DNA of 64,000 bases, taken from Cladorrhinum sp. PSN259 (lineage: Eukaryota > Ascomycota > Sordariomycetes > Sordariales > Podosporaceae). A program made the translations under genes and the position numbers. The DNA is taken from NCBI GenBank assembly GCA_033725935.1, contig MU867103.1, forward strand, positions 1 through 64,000. The letters are read 5' to 3'. Within the stretch, counting starts at the first letter, position 1, and every line of letters begins with the position of its first letter. Under the pieces are notes generated by a model that was not told the origin of the DNA, ran no database searches, and saw only the letters and a program-made list of their open reading frames with translations. This document shows, piece after piece, positions 1-11,547 of the stretch.

Positions 1-92
<92 letters not shown>
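1..92. repeat. 92-base poly-C run at window start
   Basis: The first 92 bases are uninterrupted C, followed directly by GGCCGGCC and then ordinary sequence. Fungal telomeres are usually CCCTAA repeats, and no such unit is visible here. A pure homopolymer at the very edge is most simply an assembly or base-calling artefact at a contig end. It has no visible coding or regulatory role. Confidence 0.9.
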
Positions 93-94
<2 letters not shown>

Positions 95-327
95 CCGGCC
101 CTGTTTTCCAACTGTCATTCGCAGGGGGAGGCTTGTCAGTGCGTTCGACTTGCAATCCATGAGCCCCCTTAAAGCACTGCACGACACATAGATAACGGAG
201 GCGGTGATGACTGAGGGAAAGGAGGGGTGGGAGACTAGCAAAAGTCAATCTTTCTGTTTATCACCTACTTTGGGCTCCATCGTCATCTGCTTTCAGATCC
301 CTCGTGGCTTACAAGTGTTCAGTTGAA

Positions 328-2076
328 ATGTTCTCGACAACACGTAAAATAGGATTCATAATCTCCGTTGCTGTCATCGCCATCGCGGTTTTTCTTACCA
401 GAGTACCAACAAGTCCCAACAGGCCGTCTTCACACGCCTTGGGCCGCAACAACACGGTACTTTTTCTCGCCGGTAGTGCTAGCGGTTTGTCTAATATCCA
501 CGTCGCCGCGAGCTATGGACTGCAGGAGCACGCATCGCCTTATATTGAACTTCATTATGCATCCTTTGCCAATAGGCAAAAGGAAATTTCTCGTGTTTCG
601 TCCATGGCCACTCGCAAGTTTCCCGGGGCAAGCCCAATCTCGTGGCATGAGCTTCCCAGCCCGGACTATCTCGACGCCGTGTATCGCCATATCGGCAACA
701 TATCCGGCATGATATTCCCTCCGGGGCTCAAGGGAACCGAGCGTCTGGCCGCGGGGATGGGGTTCCATCTCGACCCTTGGGAGACTGGCGAGTATGTCCG
801 GTTGTACCGGCACGTTCGACAGCTCATCGTCAGACTTGACCCGGCAGTCGTTGTGCTCGACATGTCACTGCGTCCGGCTCTCGACGCTGCGCGTGATTTG
901 GACCGCCGCCTTGTCATGCTGTCTCCGAATGCACTCGCAGACACCATCGCCGCAGGCCAGCCGTGGGGCAAGTCTTTGTGGAAGTACCCAGCGTGCGTGA
1001 TGACCCAGTCCAGCCCAGCCCAGCATTCGCATCACGAGTGTTGCGCCTCGGGATAACCGTGCTGGCAGGAAACACCATACTGACGCGCGCTCACCGCAGA
1101 CAAGGGTCCGGCCTTGCATACCCAGTCTCGTGGAGGTGGATTCCGTTGAACGTGTATCTGCATGCCCGTTTCGCAGTTGCTTACCTCATGAACAGCGAGG
1201 AAAAGTCAAGGCGAGCGTACTACCAGTCCCAGGGGATCCGAAACCACGACCACTTCCTCACCATCAGAAACGTTCCTTGGATTACCATGACGATTCCCGA
1301 AGCTGGACTTCCGCTTGTCGTGCCCGACGAGGTTGTCGAATGCGGACCCATCATTCTCGATGATGCCGCCGAGGACGTGAGCGAGGGCGACCAGAGTCGG
1401 AGGGAGCTGCTCAGCTGGCTCGAGGGGGCCCCGACGGTCCTGATCAACCTGGGAAGCCTCTTCAAGTACGACGAGACGAGAGCCAAAATCATGGCACACA
1501 CGATCCAGCTCGTGCTGCTGCAGTCAACTACTGGCGTTCAGGTTCTCTGGAAGTTTGCCCAGCTGGGCGACTACGGCGACGAGTTTTTGCAGCCACTGCA
1601 GCAATTCAAAGACAATGGCCGCTTTCGCCTCAGCTACTGGTTCGAAGTTGAGCCTGCCGCTCTTCTGCGGTCGGGCCAAATAGTCCTCGCGGTGCACCAT
1701 GGAGGAGCCAATTCCTTCCACGAAGCCGTATAGTTAGTTCCCTTGTTCCCATGAAAAATTCCCCTCTCCCGCTGCCTAACTGACTGGACTGCATCATTAA
1801 AATAGCGCCGGTGTCCCACAGGTCGTTCTGCCTCTTTGGTATGATTTGTACAACTACGCACGGTTGGTAGAGTATCTAGGCGTCGGCATTTGGCCGGGCA
1901 AAGAGACGGCGCCGATTTGGGACGCAGCAACGCTCAGCCAGGGAATCGAGGAGGCACTCATCCACCCTGAGCTGGGACAAAAGGCACGTCAGATTGCAGA
2001 TGCGTCACGCAAGTATGGAGGCCGCGCTGCAGCGGCTTTCCTCATCTCGAGCATGGCCGCACAAGGGACAAGCTAG
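328..2076 (+). CDS. UDP-glycosyltransferase (GT1-like), membrane-anchored
   Basis: Predicted exons are 328-992, 1100-1732 and 1806-2076 (introns GTGCGT..CGCAG and GTTAGT..AATAG), giving 522 aa in one frame. The ATG at 328 is preferred over upstream non-ATG codons because it opens directly on a basic N-terminus and a hydrophobic segment at about residues 9-24, a signal anchor or signal peptide. The C-terminal half carries the family's nucleotide-sugar pocket: HHGGANSFHEAVYAGVPQVV, then LPLWYDLYNYARLVEYLGVG, at about residues 420-460. The second intron lies inside this motif, and its removal restores the motif exactly, which supports the splice sites. Family role: transfer of a sugar from a UDP-sugar to a lipid, sterol or small-molecule acceptor. 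The acceptor cannot be read from sequence. It is tail-to-tail with the GMC oxidoreductase. Confidence 0.87.
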
Positions 2077-2283
2077 ATAAACTCCCGCGACCTCATTATG
2101 GGAATAAAGTTCATGTTGGAGCTGCAACTGATGGGTGTTGGGACGAGGAGATGGGGACGTGCTGCGAAACGGCGGGAGGCGCTTGTAATTAGCTTGAAAA
2201 AGTTGTCACCCGGATTATAGTAACTATTTCATCCGTCCATCCATCCATCATGCACTGAGCCGTCCACTATCAAATGTAAAATT

Positions 2284-4187
2284 CTACAAATCGAGGGGAT
2301 CAGGCCTCTTCCAAGCGTCAGAGCTGGCATCGCTCTTGATCATGTCAGCCGCCCTATCCGCAATGGCATAGAGAGTCGCCATGGGGTGCCCACTGAACTG
2401 CATCGGCAGCATGGATGCATCTACGACCCGTAATCTCCTTGTCCCATGCACAGCAAGCCTTGGGTCGACGACACCGCCTAGCTCCCGCGACATCATGGAG
2501 GCCGTGCCCATGGAGTGCCAATTGGACCCGATGGCCTCGGCCGTCCACCGCCGCCACTGCTCGTCAACGGCATCGGCCGGCGGAGGCGGAGTGCTGCCGT
2601 CTGTGTCGTCTGGCGGGAGCAAACCGCCGCCTGCAGCCAGTTTGCTCAACGGCGGCGTGGTCGCCAGGCGGGACGCAAGACGACCCGCAGCGACTTGCGA
2701 ATCCATGTCAAAGCCAACAGACAAGTACTTGGGATCGATGACCGGCGTGTCGGGCACGGCCGGATCGTCGTTGCCGGCGAGCAGGTGGATGCTCCCGCGG
2801 CTGAAGGGGAGCAGGTTGGCGGCTGTCGAGACAACGACACCAGAGTACGTCGTCGTGAAGATCTCGGAGAGCGTCACGCCTTTGTTGAAGATGAGGTCGT
2901 GCTGGATCCGAAAGATGCGCTCGATGGCCGCCGCGCTGGGGGCACCCGGGTTCGACATGGCCACCTGCCGCGCCCACCGCCCCAGGCTGCGCCGCGACTC
3001 GGCAGCGATCCCACTTGTGTTGGAGCCAAAGAGATCGGCAGCTGTCACAAACGAGACGTAGGGAGTGCCGCCGTGGGGGGAATCCCTGGCCTTGAACATG
3101 ATGGGCGTGTTGGACTGGTCCACGAGGTTCTCGCCCACGCCGGCCAAGTCGACCAGGGGCTCGATGCCCATCTTCTTGAGTATGCGCGGGTTCCCGACGC
3201 CGGAGCGCTCGAGAATCAGAGGCGTACGGAACGTGCCGGCTGAAAGAATCACCTCGCGCGATGCACGAGCGACTCGGAGCTGGCCATCCGGCGTCACATA
3301 CTCGATGCCCGATGCCTCGGCATGACCGGTCTCCCAGCTGCTCTTTCTGCCACCCCTTGCCCACACGACCCTGGTGGCCGTGCCGTTGACAAGGTGCAGG
3401 TTGGGGCGGCCCGCGATAGGCCAGAGAAAAGCGGAAGCCGAGTCCCATCGCTGCTTCAGCCTGGGATCCATGGTTTGCGGGCAGACATCGAAGCCCCTGG
3501 TGGATCCACTATTCACGTCGTCATTGGGAGGCAGGCTCAGCTTCGCCCACGACTGCTGGACAGCGCGGTAGAAGGAGCTGTTCTGTCGTGTTATGGCGTA
3601 GCCAACGTGCAGCTCGCCGTCGAAGCCGTGGTTCTCGGGCTTGATAGAAGCGCCGAGCTCGGCCTGCCAGGGCTCGGGCGCAAACATCTTCTCGACCTTC
3701 TTGAAGTAGGGCAAGAGCTCTTTCCAGTTCCATCCAGGATTGCCAAGCTCTTCCCAGGCATCGAACTGGGCCTTGTCGCCACGGACGTAGGCCATGCCTG
3801 TTATTCTTGCTAGTTAGACGGTGGACGTAATACACCCTGTTGGGGTCGAGGACTTGTACCGTTGATGAGGCTGGAGCCGCCGAGCCCCTTGCCCGAATGA
3901 ATCTCAAGAACGCGGCCCGAGGCATTGGCCTGAGGAAGCGTCCGGTAGTCCCAGTTGGTGAGCAAGGATCGAAAGAGCGGCAGAGACGGGGCTGGGTCTC
4001 GAACTAGCGGGTTGGACCGCGCATCTGGGCCGGGATCAATGACGGCCACTGTCGTCGCTGGGTCCTGCGAGAGGCGATTGGCCACCACGAGACCGCATGT
4101 GCCGCCGCCAACAATCACATAATCGAACGACTCGGTGGCCAGGCAAAGGCCAGCCGCGGTTGCGAGGAGGGTTATTGTCGTTCGCAT
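2284..4187 (-). CDS. Secreted GMC-family FAD oxidoreductase
   Basis: Exons on the minus strand are 4187-3860 and 3797-2284 (62-nt intron GTACAA..AACAG), 613 aa. The ATG at 4187 gives a signal peptide (residues 1-18) just before the FAD-binding fold: FDYVIVGGGTCG, Gly-rich loop at 27-32. The two GMC signatures are visible: GLGGSSLINGMAYVRG, spanning the intron at about 100-115, and a second near 290 (SAGTFRTPLILERSGVG). Catalytic positions near the C-terminus are NWHSMGTASM (about 535) and FSGHPMATLYAIADRAAD (about 579), giving the His/His pair common in glucose oxidase- and aryl-alcohol oxidase-like enzymes. Length fits the family. Expected role is extracellular FAD-dependent oxidation of an alcohol or sugar; the substrate is unknown. 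Confidence 0.92.
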
Positions 4188-5108
4188 CGTCGCGCACTGC
4201 GGTGACTGTGCTATGATGGGAGAGCGCGCTGGGTTGACGAGCAGACTGTAACGGGGGCTGCCTTGTGGAGGGGACAGCAGTAGTGAGCCGACACCGCGGC
4301 GCCTTTTTGTATGCATCGTGTCGATCCCCGAACAGAATGGGGCGGGGCACATAACCGCTGCTGGCGGCAAACTCGCATCCGTCCACCCCGCCCCCCAATA
4401 AGCAACTGCTTGATATCCCCACTGCATTCCGATCGGAACACAGTACGCATGATGATTCTTGCCCAACCCCCGCCATTCCATCAATTCTTTCCCAAGACGC
4501 GCAGAACTTGAAGTGAAGACGGCACATGAGCAGAAAAAAATGCGGCGGCAGTCGTTAGTATTAATTGACGTGGCTGTAAGAAGTCTGCAACCGCAAAATG
4601 GAATGTCAGTTGACAGCTGCCATAACCATGTGCCTTAACTACAGCTCTGTGGTATTGCAGTGCCTGTTGGTTTAGTAGAGAAGTGGGATATGGAATGGGA
4701 GGCTTGCCAGTGGAGTGCTGGATTCTGTATATAATTATGATTAGTGGTATATGGCCAAGTCTGAATCAATATAACGCCTCCGTTCTTTCCCTCCTGGCGT
4801 TTATAGTCACCACAGATGTAACGCGTACAGCAATTGCGGCTGCTTACCCTTGTGACCATAGATAGTGTACAGAGAGCACGCTCAATGCACCATCGGTCTA
4901 TGATGGCTCTTTGGCCATCACAACGACGGGAGCCGATGGCGGCGAAAATCTCGCGCTTGAACTAGTTGCAGCCCAAGGTCTTTTCATAAATGGAGCTGAT
5001 AGTAAGCTTACAGAATTCCTGGTTGAGGAACTTGAAAATGATAGAGATTGTCCCGCGTTGCTGAAACGCCCGCTTCTCATCAACTAATAACCCGACAGAA
5101 CCCCAGAC
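4188..5108. other. Intergenic, GMC oxidoreductase to methyltransferase
   Basis: It holds the promoter of the minus-strand GMC gene (from 4188) and the 3' flank of the methyltransferase. Only short open frames without family resemblance are present. I see no RNA gene or repeat. Confidence 0.6.
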
Positions 5109-6054
5109 CTAGGCAACCCTCGTCATCTCCCATAGCAACCTCCGCATCTTCGGCCCAACCCAGTGATACTTCGGCACCCACATATTGAGGTAGTTGTCTA
5201 ATTTAACCTCAACTTCCCACTTGGTACCCGTCTTATCCTCCACCTCTTTAATTAGCTTCTTGAACGTCTCGGGGTTGTGAATCATGACCGCTTTCCCATG
5301 CCACATGTCCTCACTCGGTTCCTCAGCCCCACAAGCCATCCCAATAATTGTTGTCCCCACTTCCCCAGTCTTGAGCACCTTGATCCCCTGCTCAAACATA
5401 GTTACCTGCTCCTCCCGTGTAAAGACATGCAGGACCATGCTGAAGTTGACAACGTCGAACCTGCCCTCCAGCTGCGGCCACGGCTTTACTGTCGGGCTAT
5501 CAAGCAGATTGGCCTGATACATCTTGGACACAAGGGTCTCCCTATCCCGAAATAGGTCATAGCCGAGGTCGATGTACCCCTGGCGGAGTTCGGCGCCGGC
5601 GACATTCTCGGCCGGCACACCATCAAACACTAACTTGCGGATGTCTTGGCCGAAACAGCACCCGATATCGAGGAAGGTCGCGCCGGCTTGGAGGCGGAAG
5701 AGGAGGCGCGGGTAGAGCCGGTTGCGGGTCGCGAGGGTCAGATCGAGAAACTCGAAGGTGCCGATGCACGGGAAGGGGTACATGTTCCAGGCGTGGTCGC
5801 GCTGCGGTAGTTAGCCAGCTTGTCGGGTCTGGTAAGAACGTAGAGAGGGCCAAGGGGGAGAGGGGCTAGCTTGCAAGCTTAGTGACTTCGTCCAACATCA
5901 CGCTTGGATTGTAGCCGCTGTACTGCTCGAGCAGCTGGCGTGCCGGCCAGTGGAGGTCTGGCTTCGAGATAAACCATCCCACGTCGGTTCTCTGGAGTTC
6001 AATGAGGTCTTCCGCCGTCATCGTCGAGTCTGCAGGTGGGGTTAAGGTCGCCAT
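5109..6054 (-). CDS. SAM-dependent methyltransferase of small fungal metabolite type
   Basis: Minus-strand exons are 6054-5875 and 5801-5109, 290 aa. The intron (5802-5874) is read as GC-AG (donor GCAAGC, acceptor CCGCAG). This joins ...VMLDEVTKL to RDHAWNMYPFPCIGTFEFLD, the usual R-x-x-AW-x-x-P-x-PCIG-x-x-x-FLDL block of this family. A GT donor 9 nt upstream is also in phase but would delete TKL plus part of the block. SAM motif I is FLDIGCCFGQ (103-112) and the later acidic/VVNFSMVLHVF region is present. Relatives occur in meroterpenoid and polyketide pathways; that is family knowledge, not proof here. It lies close to the GMC oxidoreductase and glycosyltransferase. Confidence 0.85.
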
Positions 6055-6710
6055 ATTGGCAGATCAGAAGTTCTGGGACCGGAACCTGGCCGCACTGCAA
6101 ATCGGAACGCTTCTAAAATACAGAGGAATCCGCTGTCCGAAAATACGTTCCAAAGTAGGATGGTCGAAAAGTTGGTTATATTGTTCAAAAATCTACCGTT
6201 TCTGGTGCCCAAGCCCCTCCTTGGGCTTGGCCAAAGCTCTGGTCAGGTATGTAGATCGTTGCCCACTTGCCTGTCCCACCACCCTAGCCTATGCCAGAGC
6301 CCCTACAGATAATTCGTAAATAAGCCTTTCCTCTTTAACAAATGCGGCTGAGCTAAAGGTCCGTCATCCACTCTGTTTTAGGTTCGTTCCGAGTGGGCGA
6401 CAAGTTTTATATATGCTGTCGCCACACCTTGCCACAGAGTCATTTATTTTTCCAAGCGGGATGAAGCTCCTAAAATAAACACGAAGTTAAGGTGTAGAAG
6501 ACTTTAGAATACTACGACAACTATAAATTAAACAAGCCCCCTGTACCCTTCCTGTGGCACGCTATGGTAAGAATAAAAGAAAGTGAAAAGAGAGAAGAAA
6601 AAAAAGGAGGAGAGATCAGCACCCCCTGTCTGCTGGGAACGTTATAATAAGGGCACGACCCGACGAACAGCTAATTATCAAAGAGGAAAGGTCTAATTCT
6701 GGATTATTTC

Positions 6711-6740
6711 CTGGCACCTTGGCAAAGGCCAGGGTGCCAG
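6711..6740. repeat. Short hairpin
   Basis: CTGGCACCTTGG, then a 6-base spacer, then CCAGGGTGCCAG: 12-bp arms with one mismatch. Function unknown; it lies in gene-free AT-rich DNA and may be a transposon remnant. Confidence 0.5.
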
Positions 6741-6960
6741 CCCCTATAAGGAGGGCAAAGACCCACCTAGCCACACCTGAGCAAGACCTGGGCAAATAAG
6801 CCCACAAAAAAGGGGTCCTGGCTCAGGAGCATAGTTTTAATTAATATAAGTAATTTAACGGCATTTCTAACTCCCCCCTAAATAAAACGTTATCTAGCGA
6901 CAGTTGAAGGTATCGCGAGATCTTGGTTATAGGCGTTATTATGGCGCCTGCGACCGAGTC

Positions 6961-7247
6961 GTACCGTACCACCCTGCCCACGAAAAAAAGGATACTGCAA
7001 ATGGGTCTGCACTACCACAACTACCACCACAACATCGACAATACTCAACCAAATCAATTGGTTTTTATTGTATTATATTGCTTTTGACTAGTTCTACTAC
7101 TCTATCCTTTTTATGTCTTAAAATTTTAAAACGTCGTTTTCAAGCTTGAATTTTCTTTTAGGTAGGTATGTAGATTGCTAAGGCCAGCTTATATGGGGGA
7201 AATCCAATTTGCAGTCTCCGTTTTTTTCGTGGGCAGGGTGTGCGTAC
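6961..7247. mobile_element. MITE-like element with ~44-bp terminal inverted repeats
   Basis: The left arm (6961-7005) contains CACCCTGCCCACGAAAAAAA then GGATACTGCAAATGGG. The right arm (7204-7247), reverse-complemented, reads CACCCTGCCCACGAAAAAAA then CGGAGACTGCAAATTGG. The arms also share an outer GTAC. The roughly 200-bp centre has no transposase frame, so this resembles a non-autonomous (MITE-type) DNA element. Exact ends and target-site duplication are not clear, and the superfamily cannot be assigned. Confidence 0.6.
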
Positions 7248-7296
7248 TAATCGAGCTGTATATAATTGTCTTATAATTATTCGTGGTTTATTTTTT

Positions 7297-7321
7297 TCTT
7301 CCGGTTATGCCCGATAACGCT
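7297..7321 (-). repeat. Dispersed 25-bp motif, copy A
   Basis: On the minus strand this begins AGCGTTATCGGGCATAACCG and continues GAAGA. The same 25 bases occur exactly at 34844-34868 and with two changes at 45341-45365. The core TTAT..ATAA is an imperfect palindrome. It lies about 50 bp outside the inverted-repeat element. Confidence 0.75.
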
Positions 7322-7756
7322 CTGATTTAAATAATAATATAAATAAATAATTAATAGTATTTTCAGACCGTCAATGGTGTTGTTGCGAGACTGTTGCTAT
7401 TTACATAACTGTTTAATGTCCCCACATATGACCATTGATGCTTTTGAGCGAGGGCCGCGGCAAAGCAGATACCGGGTTAAGTGCCGCTCGGGAGCCCTCC
7501 CATGTCTAGGCGGCCCGGAGTAAGACGACGCGTGACCGGGCTTGCATACGTGGCAGACGTTTGACCATGAGGATCAGGGAGTTCCATGATATATATAATC
7601 CTAACCCTATATAGTCGAACCCATCACATCGAATCGACTTTTGGATTTGATTTTTTTGGTAGCTGGATTTGATTTGATTGCATGTATCTGTTTTGTTTAT
7701 TAATGCATCTAATTTGCTCCCAGCGCTGCTCTGCGGTGCCTTTCAAATCCTTGGTT

Positions 7757-9160
7757 TCAAACACCACCAACACGATCTTGCGACGTCATGCGTTCAAAAT
7801 CCCATCCCTTCAGTGCCTTGCTATGTTCTCCTCCTGAGCTTACAACCGTGATGGTGCTATTTGGGACTGTTCCAAAGCTCTTTCCACGACCAGATGTACC
7901 TGTACTCCTGCTCAGCTTGTAAGAACCGCCGTCTTGGGTTCTCTTGATGGTATTGTCGTGCAAGTCACGAAACAGGACACGAAGCACGGGGATGCAGCAG
8001 GCCATTATTGTTACGCCAATCTCAATGGCAGCCCAGGAAAGAAGGGATGTTCCGTGATCTGAATCATCGGCCAAGTCAGCTGAGGTGGTCTTGGGGACTG
8101 AAAAGGGAGAATGAATGTAGTCTTGGAAAAAGCAGCCATGGTGGAGCCAAAAAAAGAGGAGGGGGTGTAAATAGATCACAACTTACACGTAAAGTTCTTG
8201 CCACTTCTTGTCAATATCATGGACGACTTGACAAAAGAAACGACTCCAACACTATTGTAGGTATTCTTGGTCAGTACCATGTTCCAGATCAGGGAGGAGA
8301 GATGAGAAATAGGACTTACAAGACACCCATACTCATCGCCACAATCACACCAATCCTCTCCTTCTTCTTCATCTGCAGCCCCCAAAGCAGATGCCACGGC
8401 AGCAAGGCCAAAATAATATCAGCCACCCCCGAAAGCGACCCCGCAAACACTCCATAATAATTCGTCTTCTTTAAATCCCAACACTTGCCCTCCTCCATTC
8501 TCAGTTTCCAAGCCTTTTCTATCGGCGTGCACCTCACCCAGACAAACAGAAGCTGCAGAGTCATGGCGATGTTCATGACAATTGTCAGTGCGATGACGAA
8601 ATATCTGAGCCTGTCTTTGCTGATGCGGAGGATGGTGAAAGCAAACGACGTTTTGGACCAGACGATGGCGAGGATGCCGAATGACGCGCCGATGCCTGAG
8701 CCCTCGAAGAGTATCTTGGAGATGTTGGCTGGGTTGATGTCGCAAGGATAGCGACCAAAGCCGTAGTCGAATGCTAGTTGGGACATGACAGCGTCACCGA
8801 GGAAACAGAGCTGGGGACACATATCACAAGGTCAGCACCCCCGCGATAAAAAGACACCTGGCAAGTGGCCAGGGGTGAGGCGACAAAAAATTCAAGTTCA
8901 TGACGTACCCAACTGGCAATAAGGATGTGGTCATCCCACCACAAGCCCCGAGATCGCCATATCTTGCAGTAAACTCGAAGAACAAGGAAGATGGTAGATA
9001 GCCCGAAAAATGCCCATATTATTGCTATCGACTCAGGGGCACGATTTGGGATAGGTCCCTCGACGGGCCCCAGCTGGCGGAGCTGACAGTAGTCGAGTGA
9101 AGTGGTGGTTGCGTTTGGGGCGCCGAGTTGCTGGCGAGGCAAGAGGTGAAGGTACCCCAT
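7757..9160 (-). CDS. Fungal rhodopsin-domain integral membrane protein (7-TM)
   Basis: Four minus-strand exons: 9160-8909, 8810-8320, 8251-8187 and 8097-7757. The introns are 98, 68 and 89 nt, all GT-AG, and the frame closes at 382 aa. The ATG at 9160 is chosen because the next upstream in-frame starts are not ATG. Several hydrophobic helices are visible: SIAIIWAFFGLSTIFLVLRV, the LCFLGDAVMSQLAF region, YFVIALTIVMNIAMTLQLLF, YYGVFAGSLSGVADIILALL, VIVAMSMGVFVGVVSFVKS, and SWAAIEIGVTIMACCIPVLR. The pattern, with the ending WAAIEIGVTI..CIPVLR and a short charged tail, is that of the large fungal rhodopsin-domain/Pth11-like family of plasma-membrane proteins. No CFEM Cys cluster is seen at the N-terminus. 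The ligand is unknown. Confidence 0.88.
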
Positions 9161-11547
9161 TGTGAAGGGTGTGCCTGCACCTGCAAGACTTGATGGTGTA
9201 TCGTGATGAATGAACCTCAAATTTTCTTAGTCCTGGTGCGTGGAAACAAAAAGAATATGGGTGATTATGATGGAAAGACGTGGTGCTGGTGTGGCAGCCC
9301 GGGACGGATCACCTAGTGTGAAACGTTGAGAACTGCAGAACCTTCGATGCAGAATACGTGCATATAATATATAGTGATTCGGGTGGGTAGGATTTGTGAT
9401 GACTATGAAGAAACACGATCTGCAGCTGAAATCTAACTCTGCCCCGCTGAAAAGATTATGAATATTTGCAGCACTCAATGTTGCATTTTTTAATATTTTT
9501 TTATTTTTTACTTCAATGTTTTGCACTCTTTGTCAACCAAGGAGGTGTGTATCGGGGCGGCAAAGTACACTAGTTCCATATTCTCGAGCGGCACAACATG
9601 ATGTTGGTGGGCAAAAAACCGGGTTAGGTCGAAGCGACAGGGTTGCCCCGATGTTGTGTCTTGCATGTCGTGTGGGAATATTGAGGTGTGGCGTGCATTA
9701 GGGGCTGTGATGGTTAACACAACTTCGAGTGGCCCCATTACCATCCCTGCGGCCCGCAACCAACTGCATTTCGCGAGGCATTTAAACTACGTTTTTGGGA
9801 TTTCTTGTCAGCACTCAAACCCCAAACCCAAATTATGGCGAATTTGGTGGCTTAGAATGGACAGGTCGCGGCAATTGATCGTTTTGCTACAGATCCGTAG
9901 GAGCTGCCGAGAGAGGCGATCAACTGTGCCGCTGAGAATTCGGAGGGGTTCGGATAGTTCGAATATCACTGCATAGATACATGGAATCTATTGGCGGAAA
10001 GGAGCCCCAATCAAGTGCCGAGGTTGGCCTCTTACATAACTGGAAAGATCAACATGAAGAAGTGCCGGTCGCTGGGAGCTAAAGCCCAGGGACCAGGCAA
10101 CGATAATATTTCATTATTCAATCTTCAACCCAATCTTCCAAGAGCCTGTGCCTCCCTAGGATAGTTGTTGAAAATCTCGTCACGTCCTTGGCATGCATGA
10201 ACATAGCTGGACGCCGTTGCGTATTTTTCAACAAGAAGCATTCAAGTGGGTGGTCCGTGTGGTTTTTGCTCAATGCAGGTTTATTCCGCTGACAGTTTGT
10301 TCTCCGGTGTCTGCTGTGCCATCATAAGACATAGCACGGCATTCGCCCTTGCCGAACAAACCCTCCACTATAAATTCACCCAAACAGATGTGGATAAACA
10401 CCGGGGTAAGCCGGCCAAACCAAAACGAAGGAAAAATGAGAAGGAAAGAGAATAGAGGGGGGAAAAGCCAGCAAAGGACAACCTCTCGTTATAGTCAGCT
10501 GTGATACGTCAAAATTAAAAGAATATTAATCAAGATATCAGTGATAGGATTCTACTTTGCTAGTCTGGTGTAAACCGGGTTCTTGGAACTGTGGCGGAGT
10601 CTAAATTTGAAAGGCCCTCCTGATACCGGGTCGGAATCATTGTAGCTAGTTATGTAAATAGATAACAGGTCGGGGCCCTGTGCCCAGAGGGGGGTGGTCA
10701 CTGAGTGAGGGGTCACGTAACCACATGGTCTGTGCTGTGCTGCAGTCAATACCTCTTGGCTTGAAGCTCCCCACACAAGCTTCCTCCCCTCATCGTACTT
10801 TACACTTTATAACCCTACTGCTTGCAACAGAGTGCCATCACCTCCGTAGCCATGTTTCAATAGTATGATTGATTCATACACCGCTATGCCCTAAACAGAG
10901 GTCGTCAGTCCTTCTACATTGCTATTATATAATTAAAACCATACCTTGTAAGCCGGATGAAACCTCATATCGTCACTTTAGAATCCTCCGCTAACTAGCC
11001 GAATCCATGCCATATGGTATAAAGAAGCCTTCTTGGCCATGGTTGCCCTGTGCAGGGTCGGGGTCTTCTACTGTGTCCGGCTCCAGTTTCCTGGCTATGC
11101 TGTATTCCAATAGGAGGCAATAAATATTTAAGCATTAGATTGCATATTCCGTGGCCCGTGCCCCTGCTTTGCATGTGCCCCTACATTGAAGCCAAGGCAG
11201 AATTTACCTTATAAAAAGGGCTCCTACGTCAGTTTCTTGGCGTTAGTGGGGTATTCACGAGGGCCCCAAGCCCCGACTCCAAGAGCTCTTTCTCTCTCTT
11301 ACAGATGATAACGCTGCGGATCGTCATCAAATATTATCACTGCTGCACTGCTCCCTGCTGTGTAAACTGTGGAATCGGTGGTTGCTGTTGGACTTCCAAT
11401 AGCAAGCCGCGGCACTTGTTTCGCGAATTGGGCGCATCTCTTCTAAAAGGCAAGCAACTGCCACGCCTCCCATATCTACAGTACATCAGGTCATGATTAG
11501 CATCTCCAGCCGGTTCCCTTTCAGCGTTTTCGTCAAAATTCATCGCC
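9161..11547. other. Long intergenic region, rhodopsin-like gene to HET gene
   Basis: Divergent promoters lie at its two ends. Between them I find only short frames without recognisable domains and no clear repeat family. No RNA gene was recognised. Confidence 0.5.

Larger units (their letters stand above)
6055..7756. other. AT-rich gene-free stretch with transposon-like pieces
   Basis: A long gap with many stop codons in all frames and blocks of A/T-rich sequence. It contains an inverted-repeat element (6961-7247), a short hairpin (6711-6740) and one copy of a dispersed 25-bp motif (7297-7321), listed separately. No coding gene is supportable. Confidence 0.6.

Noticed and set aside
7400..7560. 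GC-richer island in AT-rich gap
   Set aside because: No frame, RNA fold or repeat that I could support.
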